This document shows positions 44,845 to 54,110 of a stretch of DNA of 64,000 nucleotides, piece after piece. The position numbers and the translations under genes are program-made. Source of the DNA: Leptolyngbya subtilissima AS-A7 (GTDB lineage Bacteria; Cyanobacteriota; Cyanobacteriia; Phormidesmidales; Phormidesmidaceae); assembly GCF_039962255.1 (NCBI RefSeq), contig NZ_JAMPKY010000009.1, positions 62,001-126,000 on the forward strand, in the 5' to 3' direction. Within the stretch, counting starts at the first letter, position 1. Every line of letters begins with the position of its first letter. The notes under the pieces are model-generated. The model was not told the origin of the DNA and ran no database searches. It was given only the letters and a program-made list of their open reading frames with translations.

Positions 44845-46209
44845 ATGCCACTGCCTGTTGTTGCGGTTATCGGACGCCCAAATGTGGGCAAATCTACCTT
44901 AGTGAACCGCCTGGCCGGGGCTCAAGACGCTATTGTCTACGACCAGCCAGGGGTGACGCGCGATCGCACCTACCAGCCCGCCTTTTGGCGCGATCGCGAC
45001 TACCTAGTGGTCGATACTGGTGGCCTAGTATTTGACGACGACACCGAATTTTTGCCCTACATTCGCGAACAGGCCCAGCTAGCCCTTACCGAAGCTAGCG
45101 CTGCGGTGTTTGTCGTCGATGGGAAAGTTGGCCCCACCGAGTCAGATCGTGAAATCGCCTCCTGGCTGCGGCAGCAGTCGGTGCCAGTGCTGCTGGCAGT
45201 CAACAAATGCGAATCGCTGGATAACGGCTTAGTGCAGGCGGCGCAGTTTTGGGAACTGGGGCTGGGTGAGCCCTACGCCGTCTCCGGCATCCACGGCAAC
45301 GGCACGGGAGAACTGCTGGATGCCCTAGTAGAGTTCCTGCCCGAAACCGTAGAAGAAGCGGCCGAAGAGGAAGTCAAAGTCGCCATTGTAGGGCGGCCCA
45401 ACGTGGGCAAATCGAGCTTGCTGAACGCCTTTGTGGGCGAAACCCGCGCCATTGTTAGCCCGATCTCGGGGACGACCCGTGATGCGATCGACATGCAGGT
45501 GCAGCACGGCGACAAAATCTATCGCCTGATCGACACCGCTGGCATTCGCAAGAAAAAGAGCGTCGAGTACGGGCCAGAGTTTTTTGGCATTAACCGCGCC
45601 TTCAAGGCCATTCGCCGCGCCGATGTGGTGCTGCTGGTGATTGACGCCCTCGACGGCGTTACCGAGCAAGACCAAAAGCTGGCGGGCCGCATTGAAGAAG
45701 ACGGTCGCGCCTGCATTATCGTCGTCAACAAGTGGGATGCGGTGGAAAAAGACAGCCACACCATCTACGATTTCGACCACCAAATCTCTGCCCGACTGAA
45801 CTTTCTCGATTGGGCCAAGCGCATTTTCGTCAGTGCCAAGACTGGCCAGCGGGTGCCCAAAATTCTAGAGCTGGTGGATCACGCGGTGGAGCAGCACCGT
45901 CGTCGGGTTAGCACCTCGGTTGTCAACGAAGTGCTGGAAGATGCGGTGAAGTGGCACACGCCGCCTACCACTCGCCAGGGTCGCCAGGGTCGCATCTACT
46001 ACGGCACTCAGGTCACCGTGCGCCCACCGTCCTTCACCCTATTTGTCAATGATCCCCACCTTCTGAAGGACAACTACCGTCGCTACGTGGAGCGGCAGTT
46101 CCGCGAGAACCTGGGTTTTGAGGGCACGCCGATTCGTATCTTCTGGCGGGGCAAGGCGATGCGTGACTTAGAGCGCAACAACCCCAACCGAGCGACGAAG
46201 GTGAAGTGA
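44845..46209 (+). CDS. der: Ribosome assembly GTPase Der (EngA)
   Basis: 454 residues with two GTPase domains in tandem: G-R-P-N-V-G-K-S-T (about 10-18), D-T-G-G, N-K-C-E, and then G-R-P-N-V-G-K-S-S (about 184), D-T-A-G, N-K-W-D, followed by a KH-like C-terminal domain (about 360-445). Der is needed for 50S subunit maturation. It lies 234 nt after the small ORF pair. Confidence 0.95.
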   Translation: MPLPVVAVIGRPNVGKSTLVNRLAGAQDAIVYDQPGVTRDRTYQPAFWRDRDYLVVDTGGLVFDDDTEFLPYIREQAQLALTEASAAVFVVDGKVGPTESDREIASWLRQQSVPVLLAVNKCESLDNGLVQAAQFWELGLGEPYAVSGIHGNGTGELLDALVEFLPETVEEAAEEEVKVAIVGRPNVGKSSLLNAFVGETRAIVSPISGTTRDAIDMQVQHGDKIYRLIDTAGIRKKKSVEYGPEFFGINRAFKAIRRADVVLLVIDALDGVTEQDQKLAGRIEEDGRACIIVVNKWDAVEKDSHTIYDFDHQISARLNFLDWAKRIFVSAKTGQRVPKILELVDHAVEQHRRRVSTSVVNEVLEDAVKWHTPPTTRQGRQGRIYYGTQVTVRPPSFTLFVNDPHLLKDNYRRYVERQFRENLGFEGTPIRIFWRGKAMRDLERNNPNRATKVK

Positions 46210-46215
46210 AGTTTG

Positions 46216-46324
46216 GATTTAGGATTAGTTAGGCGTGTTGGTTAAAATCTTTGCGACTTGAGTTCACAAGCTTTCTCTGACGAGATAGCCGCAACCCAAA
46301 ACCGCAAATTCAAAATCCGAAATC
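46216..46324. repeat. Inverted filler repeat between der and ecfT
   Basis: GATTTAGGATT (46216-46226) and AATCCGAAATC (46314-46324) form imperfect inverted arms (one mismatch) around about 87 nt. Similar inverted GGATTT-type filler is frequent in cyanobacterial intergenic DNA. Confidence 0.4.
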
Positions 46325-46357
46325 GGTAAAGGTAGTCAGAGACCAACCCACAACTCC

Positions 46358-47272
46358 ATGGATCTTCTTCGCTCTCTTCCCATTGGCCTTTATCTGGAGC
46401 AGCCGGTAACCTGGCTGCACCGGCTTGATCCCAGGGTCAAGATGGCCTGGTTGATGAGCATTTTAGTGACGCCGATTTTGGCGAACGCCTACTGGCGGTT
46501 TGGGCTGGTGGCGCTGCTGGTGCTGCTGACTCTAGCGGCGCTGATTCCGCTGCGGGTGTGGCGACAGCAGATGGGCTGGTTAGTGGCGCTTAGCGGCATC
46601 GTGATGTTGCTGACCTTTGTGATGCCCGACGGGCTTCAGGTGGCGCAGACGCCTCGGCTGCCTACTCCAGCTGACATGGTCACTTTGGATAATCCGCCAG
46701 AGGTGTTGCCAGAGTTACCTCAGCCCACGGCCTATCGCTACGTAGTATTTGACTGGGGGCCGATTAACGTAACGCGGCGATCGCTCGATCTGGGCATTCG
46801 CATTGGCACGCTGCTGTTCACGCTGATCTACGGCACCAACCTCTACCTGCTCACCACTGCGCCCGAAGAAATTACCGTAGCTCTAGAGGCGCTGATGGCT
46901 CCTCTGCGCTGGTTTCGCCTGCCGGTGACCGAGATTGCTCTGACGGTGACGCTCTCCCTGCGGTTCATTCCTCTGGTGCTGGAGGAAGTGCAGAATTTGG
47001 TGCGATCGGTGCAGACCCGCGCCATCAACTGGAAAAAGCTGGGCTTTCGCGGCTCTGCCCAGGTGTGGCTATCGGTGATGGAACGCCTACTGCAAAATCT
47101 GCTACTGCGGGCCGAGCAGATTGCGGCAGCGATGGAAGTGCGCGGTTTCACCAGCCCCAACGAGCACCGAGTGCGCTGGTACCAGCTGGTGCTCCGGTCG
47201 TGGGACTGGTTTGCCCTGGGGCTGCTGGTGGTGTTTTGGTGGGCGCGGTGGGTCTGGGGAGGCGAGATTTGA
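46358..47272 (+). CDS. ECF transporter transmembrane component EcfT (CbiQ family)
   Basis: 304 residues. W-L-H-R-L-D-P-R-V-K-M opens the family and hydrophobic segments lie at about 30-90 and 150-210. The coupling helices R-S-V-Q-T-R-A-I-N and R-A-E-Q-I-A-A-A-M-E-V-R-G-F-T (the A-R-G type motifs) contact the ATPases. ECF transporters import vitamins or metals. No EcfA or S-component gene is nearby, so partners are elsewhere. The stop overlaps the TTG start of the next gene. Confidence 0.85.
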   Translation: MDLLRSLPIGLYLEQPVTWLHRLDPRVKMAWLMSILVTPILANAYWRFGLVALLVLLTLAALIPLRVWRQQMGWLVALSGIVMLLTFVMPDGLQVAQTPRLPTPADMVTLDNPPEVLPELPQPTAYRYVVFDWGPINVTRRSLDLGIRIGTLLFTLIYGTNLYLLTTAPEEITVALEALMAPLRWFRLPVTEIALTVTLSLRFIPLVLEEVQNLVRSVQTRAINWKKLGFRGSAQVWLSVMERLLQNLLLRAEQIAAAMEVRGFTSPNEHRVRWYQLVLRSWDWFALGLLVVFWWARWVWGGEI

Positions 47273-48720
47273 ACTGGTGGGTGCGATCGCAGCCCCTAGG
47301 GCACCGCACCGGCAGCGACATCTTCCAGGCCCTCTACGGCGATCTGTTGCGGCAGCCCCCTACCTCTGCCACCTTAGTTGCCCTGCTAGAGAGTCCCTAC
47401 CCCTTAACCGCTGCGGCCCAGCCCCACGCTATTCACAGCCGCTACTCCATCTGTGCTGGGCCACCTTCCCCCACCGAAGCGCCCCAGGTATGGACGCCAG
47501 CGGTAGGGAGCATTTTGCCTATGCTGAGCGAACGTCTAGCCGAGGGAGAGCAGCTCCAGCTCTTAGGTGACGAAGCCGAGACTGCCGAGCAAACGCTGCC
47601 GTTTACGGGGGGCTGGCTGGGTTGGCTAGGCTACGATCTGGCGTGGGAAATCGAGCGGCTGCCCATAGTAAATAGTGATCTCTTACCCTTTCCGGTGGCG
47701 CTGTGGTACGAGCCAGCCACCTTTGCCGTCCTCGACCACCAGAATCAGCGACTGTGGCTAGCGGCCCCCTCTCCCACAGAGTTAGATGCGATGGAGAAGC
47801 AGTTAGAACTGTCTGCTCCAGAGACCTGTTTTGCCCTGCCAGAGGGCGATCCCCGCTCTGTAACCCTGGGCATGGCGGCGGCCGAATACCAGCAGGCTGT
47901 CCTTCAGGCGAAGCGGCATATTCAAGCGGGGGATGTGTTTCAGGTCAATCTTTCCCTCCGTTTCTCGACGGTTACCACGGCTCACAGCTGGGCGCTATAC
48001 CGCCAGCTGCACCGCATCAATCCATCGCCCTTTGCCTGCTACTGGCGCACCCCCTGGGGCGATGTAATTAGCTGCTCGCCCGAGCGGCTGGTGAAGTTGC
48101 AGGATGGTCTTGCTCAGACTCGCCCCATCGCCGGTACCCGCCCTCGGGGATCAACCCCAGAACAGGATGCAGAGCTGGCTCAAACGTTGCTCAGCAACCC
48201 CAAAGAGCGAGCTGAGCACATTATGCTGGTGGATTTGGAGCGCAACGACCTGGGGCGGGTGTGCCAGTGGGGCACTGTGCAGGTGGATGAGCTGCTGACG
48301 GTAGAATACTACAGTCATGTCATGCATCTGGTGAGCAACGTGGTGGGGAAGTTAGGGAGCGATTCTCGCTTCGGGAAGCTGCGTCAACACACCGCCATCG
48401 ACTTGATCCGCGCCGTCTTCCCTGGCGGCACTATCACCGGCTGCCCCAAGGTACGCTGCATGGAAATTATCGAAGACCTAGAGCCCGTTCGTCGCAGCTT
48501 GTTCTACGGCTCCTGTGGCTATCTCGATCGCCGCGGCCACCTTGACCTAAATATTCTGATCCGCACGCTATTGTTTGGGCATACTGATAGCTTATCGACG
48601 GCATCTACTGTGTGGGGGCAAGTCGGCGCGGGCATCGTGGCCGACAGTGATCCCGCAAAAGAGTGGCAAGAATCACTGCAAAAAGCCAGGGCACAACTGC
48701 TGGCACTGGGGTTGGGGTAG
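47269..48720 (+). CDS. Anthranilate/aminodeoxychorismate synthase component I
   Basis: 483 residues from TTG 47269, with GGGGAGG 6 nt upstream and overlap with the ecfT stop; the frame extends further upstream inside ecfT but is not coding there. The chorismate-binding domain shows C-S-P-E-R-L, P-I-A-G-T-R-P-R-G, L-V-D-L-E-R-N-D-L-G-R-V-C and G-G-T-I-T-G-C-P-K. PabB normally has Lys in P-I-K-G-T and TrpE has Ala, so P-I-A-G-T favours anthranilate synthase; the choice is still open without a phylogeny. No amidotransferase subunit gene is adjacent. Confidence 0.83.
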   Translation: MNWWVRSQPLGHRTGSDIFQALYGDLLRQPPTSATLVALLESPYPLTAAAQPHAIHSRYSICAGPPSPTEAPQVWTPAVGSILPMLSERLAEGEQLQLLGDEAETAEQTLPFTGGWLGWLGYDLAWEIERLPIVNSDLLPFPVALWYEPATFAVLDHQNQRLWLAAPSPTELDAMEKQLELSAPETCFALPEGDPRSVTLGMAAAEYQQAVLQAKRHIQAGDVFQVNLSLRFSTVTTAHSWALYRQLHRINPSPFACYWRTPWGDVISCSPERLVKLQDGLAQTRPIAGTRPRGSTPEQDAELAQTLLSNPKERAEHIMLVDLERNDLGRVCQWGTVQVDELLTVEYYSHVMHLVSNVVGKLGSDSRFGKLRQHTAIDLIRAVFPGGTITGCPKVRCMEIIEDLEPVRRSLFYGSCGYLDRRGHLDLNILIRTLLFGHTDSLSTASTVWGQVGAGIVADSDPAKEWQESLQKARAQLLALGLG

Positions 48721-48756
48721 TTTCGCCATTCCCCGAGATAACGGTTGATCTGCTTG

Positions 48757-48796
48757 AGAATGCATGCAGACAGCGCACCAGGTTCTAGAATGCATG
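48757..48796. repeat. Direct repeat upstream of pipX
   Basis: AGAATGCATG occurs at 48757-48766 and 48787-48796, exactly 30 bp apart. Each holds the palindrome ATGCAT. The spacing of about three helical turns would suit an operator, but no factor is known for it. Confidence 0.45.
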
Positions 48797-48857
48797 TGGC
48801 GAATTGAACAGACACAACCATCGTCCTACCGTAAGGAAGAGCCTCTCTCATACCTGA

Positions 48858-49130
48858 ATGAGCACAGAAACCTATCTAAATCACCCCAATTTTGGCCTGC
48901 TCTTTAGAGTGTGTATAGTAGACGACGGTCAAGAACTGTACGCTACGCTATATGCCCAGCGGTTGTTTTTCTTGGTCACCAATTCCCCCGCTGAGGGGTT
49001 AGTGTTTCAACCCCTAGGTCGGAGCAACGCTCGCATGATGCTGGAAAGTCGCCTACGTATTTTGCGGCGGGCAGGTCAGCAAGCCGACTTCGATCGCCTT
49101 CAGCACACCTACAAGCAAACCTTTCAATGA
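48858..49130 (+). CDS. pipX: PII-interacting protein PipX
   Basis: 90 residues, normal length. It starts with the conserved E-T-Y-L-N-H-P-N-F-G-L-L-F-R-V-C, then L-Y-A-T-L-Y-A-Q-R-L-F-F-L-V-T and a C-terminal L-R-x-L-R-R-A-G-Q region. PipX is a cyanobacterial coactivator of NtcA that is sequestered by PII when 2-oxoglutarate is low. Its stop overlaps the pipY start by 4 nt (ATGA). This is relevant to the NtcA boxes at 53.9-54.1 kb. Confidence 0.95.
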   Translation: MSTETYLNHPNFGLLFRVCIVDDGQELYATLYAQRLFFLVTNSPAEGLVFQPLGRSNARMMLESRLRILRRAGQQADFDRLQHTYKQTFQ

Positions 49131-49822
49131 CCGCTGCCCCCGGTGCCCTGCCTGAGCAATTTGATCGGATTCGGCAAAGCATTCCCCCCACGGTAACCCT
49201 GATTGCGGTTACCAAGTTTTTGCCGGTAGAAACAATCCGCTCTGCCTACGACCGAGGAATCCGCCATTTTGGCGAGAGCCGGGTGCAGGAGGCGATCGCG
49301 AAACAAGCCGACCTCAGCGACCTGCCCGACATCACCTGGCATCTGATCGGTCGTCTGCAAACCAACAAAGCTCGCAAAGCCGTCGAACACTTCGACTGGA
49401 TTCACTCGGTAGACAGTCTAAAATTAGCCCAGCGGCTCGATCAGGCGGCTCAAGAACTGGAGAAAGTGCCCCAGTGTTGCCTTCAGGTCAAGCTGGTACC
49501 CGACCCGCCTAAGGCTGGCCTTGATGCCGCCGAATTGCGTGGGTTGCTGCCCCAGTTTGACCAGCTCACCCACCTTAAGATTCGCGGGCTGATGACCATT
49601 CCCCCTCAGGGGTCGAGCGACGCTACGGCACGAGAGGTGTTTGCGGGGGCCAAATCCCTGGCTGACACTATTAACCAAACCAGCTTTAACCGGTTGCATA
49701 TCGACCAGCTTTCCATGGGCATGTCAGGGGATTACGGGGCTGCGATCGCCTGTGGAGCCACCATGGTGCGCCTGGGCACCATACTGTTTGGCTCTCGACC
49801 GCCATCTCCCCAAATCAGCTAG
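49127..49822 (+). CDS. pipY: PLP-binding protein PipY (YggS family)
   Basis: 231 residues. The PLP lysine is in L-I-A-V-T-K-F-L-P (about 27-35), with F-G-E-S-R-V-Q-E and G-R-L-Q-T-N-K, and H-I-D-Q-L-S-M-G-M-S-G-D-Y. YggS/COG0325 proteins control vitamin B6 homeostasis. In cyanobacteria the gene is cotranscribed with pipX, as here by the 4-nt overlap. Confidence 0.95.
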   Translation: MTAAPGALPEQFDRIRQSIPPTVTLIAVTKFLPVETIRSAYDRGIRHFGESRVQEAIAKQADLSDLPDITWHLIGRLQTNKARKAVEHFDWIHSVDSLKLAQRLDQAAQELEKVPQCCLQVKLVPDPPKAGLDAAELRGLLPQFDQLTHLKIRGLMTIPPQGSSDATAREVFAGAKSLADTINQTSFNRLHIDQLSMGMSGDYGAAIACGATMVRLGTILFGSRPPSPQIS

Positions 49823-50345
49823 GACGGGATCCGCCCATTTTCGCCCTGGGTTCCTAACTTGAACCGGTAGCAGAGACAGCGGTAGGGAACGGGTTGGGGC
49901 GATCGCTAGCGACCACTGATACCAATCATTCTTCCAGTCAAAAATCTGTGTTCTGACGCAAAACTGAAACGAGATTGAGAAAATCTTAACTAATTGTGAA
50001 TCGGCTTTTCCTTTTTTTGATTTCGTGTATACTGTGGACTCAATATTCTATGTACAGGATATTAAGGCAAAACCCTAAGTCTTCCCTAGCTCAGAGAGAA
50101 GCGTCACTGATAGTGTTGTTTTTATCGCTGGGTTTTTAAGATTAGGTTTAGGCAGTCAGCAACCCTTCTAAAGGGGCTGGCTAACCCCATAACCCCAGGC
50201 TAGCCCCACTAATTTTCACAACAGCCGTTGCAAATGGAAAATTGGCGCTATCATGGCCCTCGGATAACCGGAGCATGATGTGCCCCATTGGTCGAAGGCC
50301 GCGGGGTTGGTCTACCAGAGTGATAGTCATCGTGGAGTGTAAGTT
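49823..50345. other. 523-bp leader region of sepF
   Basis: No gene seen. A TATACT (50028-50033) after an AT-rich tract is a plausible -10. A stem GGGGCT/AGCCCC (50173-50178 and 50202-50207) lies in the transcribed part. If that promoter is used, the sepF mRNA leader is about 300 nt, long enough for regulation. Confidence 0.35.
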
Positions 50346-50948
50346 GTGAGCAACATGTTTTCTAAACTGCGGGACTTCGTTGGCCTTAACGACCCAGCAG
50401 ATTACGATTACGAATACGAAGAAATGGATGGAGAGGAGTACCAGAACCTCTACCAGGAAGAAAACACCCAGCCTATTGTGCAGCCGCCCCAGCCTGAAGA
50501 AATTCGCCGGAGCCGCCCCCGCCGCGAACGAATGATGCCCACTGATGCAGGAATGACCCCGATGGCCAGCAACGTAATTGGTATGCCCGGTGCCATGAAC
50601 GGCACCTCTGAAGTGGTGGTGATGGAACCCCGCTCCTTTGAGGAAATGCCCCAGGCCATTCAGGCCCTGCGGGAGCGGAAGTCGGTTGTCCTCAACCTCA
50701 CCATCATGGATCCTGACCAGGCTCAGCGTGCTGTTGACTTCGTGGCAGGCGGCACCTATGCCATCGACGGGCACCAAGAGCGCATTGGCGAAAGCATCTT
50801 CCTGTTTACGCCCAACTGCGTGCAGGTGAGCACCCCCACCGAATATGAAGAAGAAGTCTTCATGGGTCAGCCTCAGGGTATGCCCATGCCTGGCCAAATG
50901 CCCCCCGCTCCAGCCTGGGGTGCCGAGGCTATGGCTCGCATGGCCTAG
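50346..50948 (+). CDS. sepF: Cell division protein SepF (Cdv2)
   Basis: 200 residues; start GTG 50346 or ATG 50355. An N-terminal amphipathic membrane-targeting helix ([11 protein letters not shown]) and an acidic, Tyr-rich linker are followed by the SepF core: [28 protein letters not shown] and [22 protein letters not shown]. SepF anchors FtsZ filaments to the membrane. It stands between pipY and proC, the common order. Confidence 0.93.
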   Translation: MSNMFSKLRDFVGLNDPADYDYEYEEMDGEEYQNLYQEENTQPIVQPPQPEEIRRSRPRRERMMPTDAGMTPMASNVIGMPGAMNGTSEVVVMEPRSFEEMPQAIQALRERKSVVLNLTIMDPDQAQRAVDFVAGGTYAIDGHQERIGESIFLFTPNCVQVSTPTEYEEEVFMGQPQGMPMPGQMPPAPAWGAEAMARMA

Positions 50949-50983
50949 CGTTATCCACGCTTAAGTAACACGTGACTATCACT

Positions 50984-51006
50984 GCCCCCGGTCTAGTGCC
51001 GGGGGC
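50984..51006 (+). terminator. GC-rich hairpin between sepF and proC
   Basis: GCCCCCGG (50984-50991) and CCGGGGGC (50999-51006) make an 8-bp perfect stem with a 7-nt loop. The tail has only scattered T, so termination may be partial. Confidence 0.55.
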
Positions 51007-51067
51007 TACCTTAGGTTATTGTCTTCACTAGCGATCGCAAACGATCGAGTCGTCGGTGAGGACTGTT

Positions 51068-51880
51068 ATGCCTGAGGCAACATTTGGGGTTATCGGTGGC
51101 GGGATGATGGGAGAAGCTCTCATCGCCCGCCTTCTTGATCAAGGGATTTTTGCGCCTGGCGCGGTAGTAGTGAGCGACCCCCAGGCCGCGCGGCGAGAAG
51201 TCTTGCACCACACCTACGGCGTGCAGACTACCGCAGAAAACCAAGTCTTAATCGATGCCGCTGAGACAGTCTTGCTGGCGATTAAGCCCCAGATGCTGAC
51301 GGCGGTGGCGGCGAATCTAGAGACCCCAAAGCGCGAGCAACCGCCACTGCTGCTGTCGATCTTGGCCGGGGTGCCCTTGGCCCGGCTTGAAAAAGAATTC
51401 TCGGGCTGGGCGGTGGTGCGGGCAATGCCGAATACGCCTGCTACGGTGGGGGCCGGGGTAACGGCCCTGGCCGCGGGGGAAGCGGTGAGTACTGCCCAGC
51501 GAGAACAAGCTCGCGCTATCTTTGCCAGCGTGGGCACCGTAGTCGAGGTGCCCGAATCGCAAATGGATGCGGTGACGGCGCTTTCAGGTTCTGGACCAGG
51601 CTACGTTGCCTTGGTGGTGGAAGCTTTGGCTGACGGTGGCGTCGCGGTGGGGCTGCCTCGGGCGATCGCACTGGAGCTGGCGATCGCCACCGTACGCGGC
51701 ACCGGCGAGCTACTGCACCAGGGCGACCTCCATCCCGCTGTGCTCAAAGACCGCGTCACTAGCCCCGGCGGTACCACCATTGCGGGCATTGCGGCCCTAG
51801 AAGCAGGCGGGCTGCGATCGGCCCTGATCGCAGCCGTGCGATCGGCCTATGTGCGGTCTAAGGAACTAGGGCAGTCCTGA
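51068..51880 (+). CDS. proC: Pyrroline-5-carboxylate reductase ProC
   Basis: 270 residues from the ATG at 51068 (GTG 51056 would add four). Rossmann motif G-V-I-G-G-G-M-M-G-E-A, A-M-P-N-T-P-A-T-V-G-A-G, and the C-terminal P5CR signature G-S-G-P-G-Y-V-A-L-V-V-E-A ... T-S-P-G-G-T-T-I-A-G-I. It reduces pyrroline-5-carboxylate to proline, completing the path begun by ProB at 7 kb. Confidence 0.93.
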   Translation: MPEATFGVIGGGMMGEALIARLLDQGIFAPGAVVVSDPQAARREVLHHTYGVQTTAENQVLIDAAETVLLAIKPQMLTAVAANLETPKREQPPLLLSILAGVPLARLEKEFSGWAVVRAMPNTPATVGAGVTALAAGEAVSTAQREQARAIFASVGTVVEVPESQMDAVTALSGSGPGYVALVVEALADGGVAVGLPRAIALELAIATVRGTGELLHQGDLHPAVLKDRVTSPGGTTIAGIAALEAGGLRSALIAAVRSAYVRSKELGQS

Positions 51881-51938
51881 TTAACCTTCAGACGATGCAG
51901 ACATACAATTGAAGTGTTTGGGAGCGTATATAGCCACG

Positions 51939-52174
51939 ATGCCCACGTTACTTCGCGTTGTCCCTACCGTTTCTTCTGTTACGCAGGCGATCGCGATGAG
52001 CTAGCCCACGTTCATATTGAACGCGACAGTAGTGAGGCCAAGTTTTGGCTGACTCCAGTCAGGCTTCAGTTCAATAAGGGGTTTTCGTCTAACGAGATAA
52101 ATCGCCTTCAAATGTTGACCGAGGACAATCAGCAGCAGTTATTGGAGGATTGGCATGACTTCTTCAATGGTTGA
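51939..52174 (+). pseudogene. DUF4160 gene with N-terminal frameshift
   Basis: The DUF4160 body is intact (P-Y-R-F-F-C-Y-A-G-D, H-V-H-I-E-R, A-K-F-W-L, L-L-E-D-W-H-D-F-F), but the family start M-P-T-L-L-R-V sits in another frame at the ATG 51939. One base appears missing near 51960, where a Gly codon is expected. The open frame with the body could still start at GTG 51914, giving an odd N-terminus. It overlaps the DUF2442 gene. The pair often behaves as a toxin-antitoxin-like module, function unproven. Confidence 0.65.
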
Positions 52175-52463
52175 AATCCTCAACATCCCTGAAATTCAGC
52201 AGGTCTCTATTTCTGCCGACCTGCTCACGGTTGATCTATCTGATGGGCGCATTATCGCTGTACCGCTGGCCTGGTATCCTCGCCTGCTCCACGGCACCTC
52301 AGCAGAACGTGACAACTGGCAATTGACCGGCAGTCAAGCAGGCATTCACTGGCCAGAACTTGATGAAGACATTAGCTTGAAGAATATTTTGCTGGGGCAA
52401 CCTTCGGGCGAAAGTCAAACCTCGCTGCAACGGTGGCTCGAAAACCGCAATCTTCAAGCATGA
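52155..52463 (+). CDS. DUF2442 protein
   Basis: 102 residues. The family pattern is I-Q-Q-V-S-I-S-A-D-L-L-T-V-D-L-S-D-G-R-I-I-A-V-P-L-A-W-Y-P-R-L, then W-P-E-L-D-E-D-I-S-L. It overlaps the DUF4160 gene by 20 nt, which is the usual gene order. The partner seems frameshifted. Confidence 0.82.
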   Translation: MTSSMVEILNIPEIQQVSISADLLTVDLSDGRIIAVPLAWYPRLLHGTSAERDNWQLTGSQAGIHWPELDEDISLKNILLGQPSGESQTSLQRWLENRNLQA

Positions 52464-52557
52464 GGCTCGCAGCATGACTAGCGCTGAATTGTGGCTGAGG
52501 GAAGAGTGTTCTTGTCGCGAATGCTAACGCTTAGCAATGCACTGTCTCAGAGATTTT

Positions 52558-53838
52558 CTACGATCCCATTGCTACTTCGTTAACGGTCTGTAGGGCGCGG
52601 AGAGAGCTGTCTCCAGATCGAGCCGCAACCTGCTCTGCCAGATACTCGGCGTCGCGGGCAATGCCCGAGAATCGGGCAGAACCCCAGGTATAGAGCCACG
52701 GCAGACCAAGGAAATAGAGCCCCGGCACGGCAGTAACCCCTCGGCGGTGGCCAGGATAGCCCTGACCGTCAAACACGGGTAGCTCGATCCAGCGAAAGTC
52801 GAGACCGTAGCCGATGCACCAAATTACTGAGGTGATATTGGCCTCTCGATAGTCGATGCCAGTATCCACGATTTCCGCCTCCCACACGGGCCGGTAGGGA
52901 GGGTCTATGGGTGCGTCAATGCCGTTCTTCTCGATGTAGGTGTCGATGGTGCGCTTAATGCTTTCGGCGACGGCATCGGCTTGGTCGAGATTTTCCTTGA
53001 GATCGTCGCTGAAGGTGAGCTGGGTGCCCTGAATATCCGTGAGTCGCCCATGCAGCCCCATTCCTTGTAAGGCAAAGTGGCGCAGGTCAATTTCGCGCCC
53101 GCCGCCGCGCCCGGTGACATAGTGGTTGGTCTTGTGGCGCACGGTTTCTTTTTGAGGATGGTCGTCGATCGCCAGGTCGTAGTAGCCCATTTGGTCGAGC
53201 CATTCCACCACGTCTTTGCCTCGGTAGCGTCGGGGCGATCGCGGCGCACCCCCTACGCATAGATGCACCTTGCGGCCCGCCAGATGCAGGTCTTCGGCAA
53301 TCTGGCAGCCCGACTGCCCGGTGCCCACTACCAGCACGGCTCCCTCGGGCAACGACTCAGGGTTGCGATATTCTGCCGAGTGCAGTTGGACAATATCGGG
53401 AGCCAGACGCTCCGCCAGCCGAGGAATTTTGGGGGTGTGGTAGCCGCCTGTGGCCACGACCACCTGATCAGCGGTAAAGATGCCCCGGTTGGTCACCACC
53501 TCAAAGCCGCCGCCCTCGGGCTGACGCACCCGTTCTACCTTGACTCCCGTTTTGAGCGGCAGGTCGAAGTGGTTGGCGTAGCGCTCAATGTATTCCACAA
53601 TGGCGTCGCGGCCCATGAAGCCCTTGGGATCGTCGCCAGGATAGGGAAAGCCGGGCAACTGGCACTGCCAGTTGGGGGTGACTAGACAGAACGAATCCCA
53701 CCGCTTGGTGCGCCAGGAGTGGGCAACCTGATGCTGTTCGAAAATGATGTGGTCGATGCCTAGGCGACTGAGGCAGTAGCTCATCGACAGCCCTGCCTGG
53801 CCGCCGCCGATCACAATTACGCCGTAGTGCATAGTCAT
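52558..53838 (-). CDS. MSMEG_0569-type FAD-dependent oxidoreductase (Nit1C)
   Basis: 426 residues. FAD motif V-I-G-G-G-Q-A-G-L-S-M-S (8-19) and NADP motif V-V-G-T-G-Q-S-G-C-Q-I-A (near 172) make it a flavin monooxygenase-like protein. It matches the flavoprotein of the Nit1C cluster, whose other genes run in the opposite direction from 54.2 kb. An NtcA box at 53915-53928 lies 77 nt before its ATG. The reaction is unknown. Confidence 0.82.
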   Translation of the reverse strand: MTMHYGVIVIGGGQAGLSMSYCLSRLGIDHIIFEQHQVAHSWRTKRWDSFCLVTPNWQCQLPGFPYPGDDPKGFMGRDAIVEYIERYANHFDLPLKTGVKVERVRQPEGGGFEVVTNRGIFTADQVVVATGGYHTPKIPRLAERLAPDIVQLHSAEYRNPESLPEGAVLVVGTGQSGCQIAEDLHLAGRKVHLCVGGAPRSPRRYRGKDVVEWLDQMGYYDLAIDDHPQKETVRHKTNHYVTGRGGGREIDLRHFALQGMGLHGRLTDIQGTQLTFSDDLKENLDQADAVAESIKRTIDTYIEKNGIDAPIDPPYRPVWEAEIVDTGIDYREANITSVIWCIGYGLDFRWIELPVFDGQGYPGHRRGVTAVPGLYFLGLPWLYTWGSARFSGIARDAEYLAEQVAARSGDSSLRALQTVNEVAMGS

Positions 53839-53886
53839 ACCGTACGTCCTGAAAATGGTGTGGGAGGAGCCGAGGTTCTTTTTCGT

Positions 53887-53928
53887 ACCCTAGGCCGTTG
53901 TTCTGGGGATGCTTGTAACCCCAGCTAC
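53887..53928 (-). promoter_or_regulatory. NtcA-type promoter for the flavoprotein
   Basis: A perfect GTA-N8-TAC (53915-53928) is followed on the minus strand, after 22 nt, by TAGGGT (53887-53892) as a -10. Spacing is exactly that of class II NtcA-activated promoters in cyanobacteria. Confidence 0.65.
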
Positions 53929-54110
53929 CGAAAGTCTTGATCTAGCGCTAGTGGCAGGGAGGGGGTGTGCGATCGCCCTGCCCTGCCCTCGTCGCGCGTG
54001 AATTCGACCAGCTTACCTATCGAAAGTGATAGGGGTATCCCCAAGCCCAAACCCCCAAACTGGCGATTTGCCCCCGCGCCCCTGTTGATTAGGTCAGACC
54101 ACCAAAGTTT

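Noticed and set aside
47065..47268. Upstream extension of the chorismate-enzyme frame
   Set aside because: It lies inside ecfT in another frame and has no family similarity; the strong GGGGAGG site supports the TTG at 47269.
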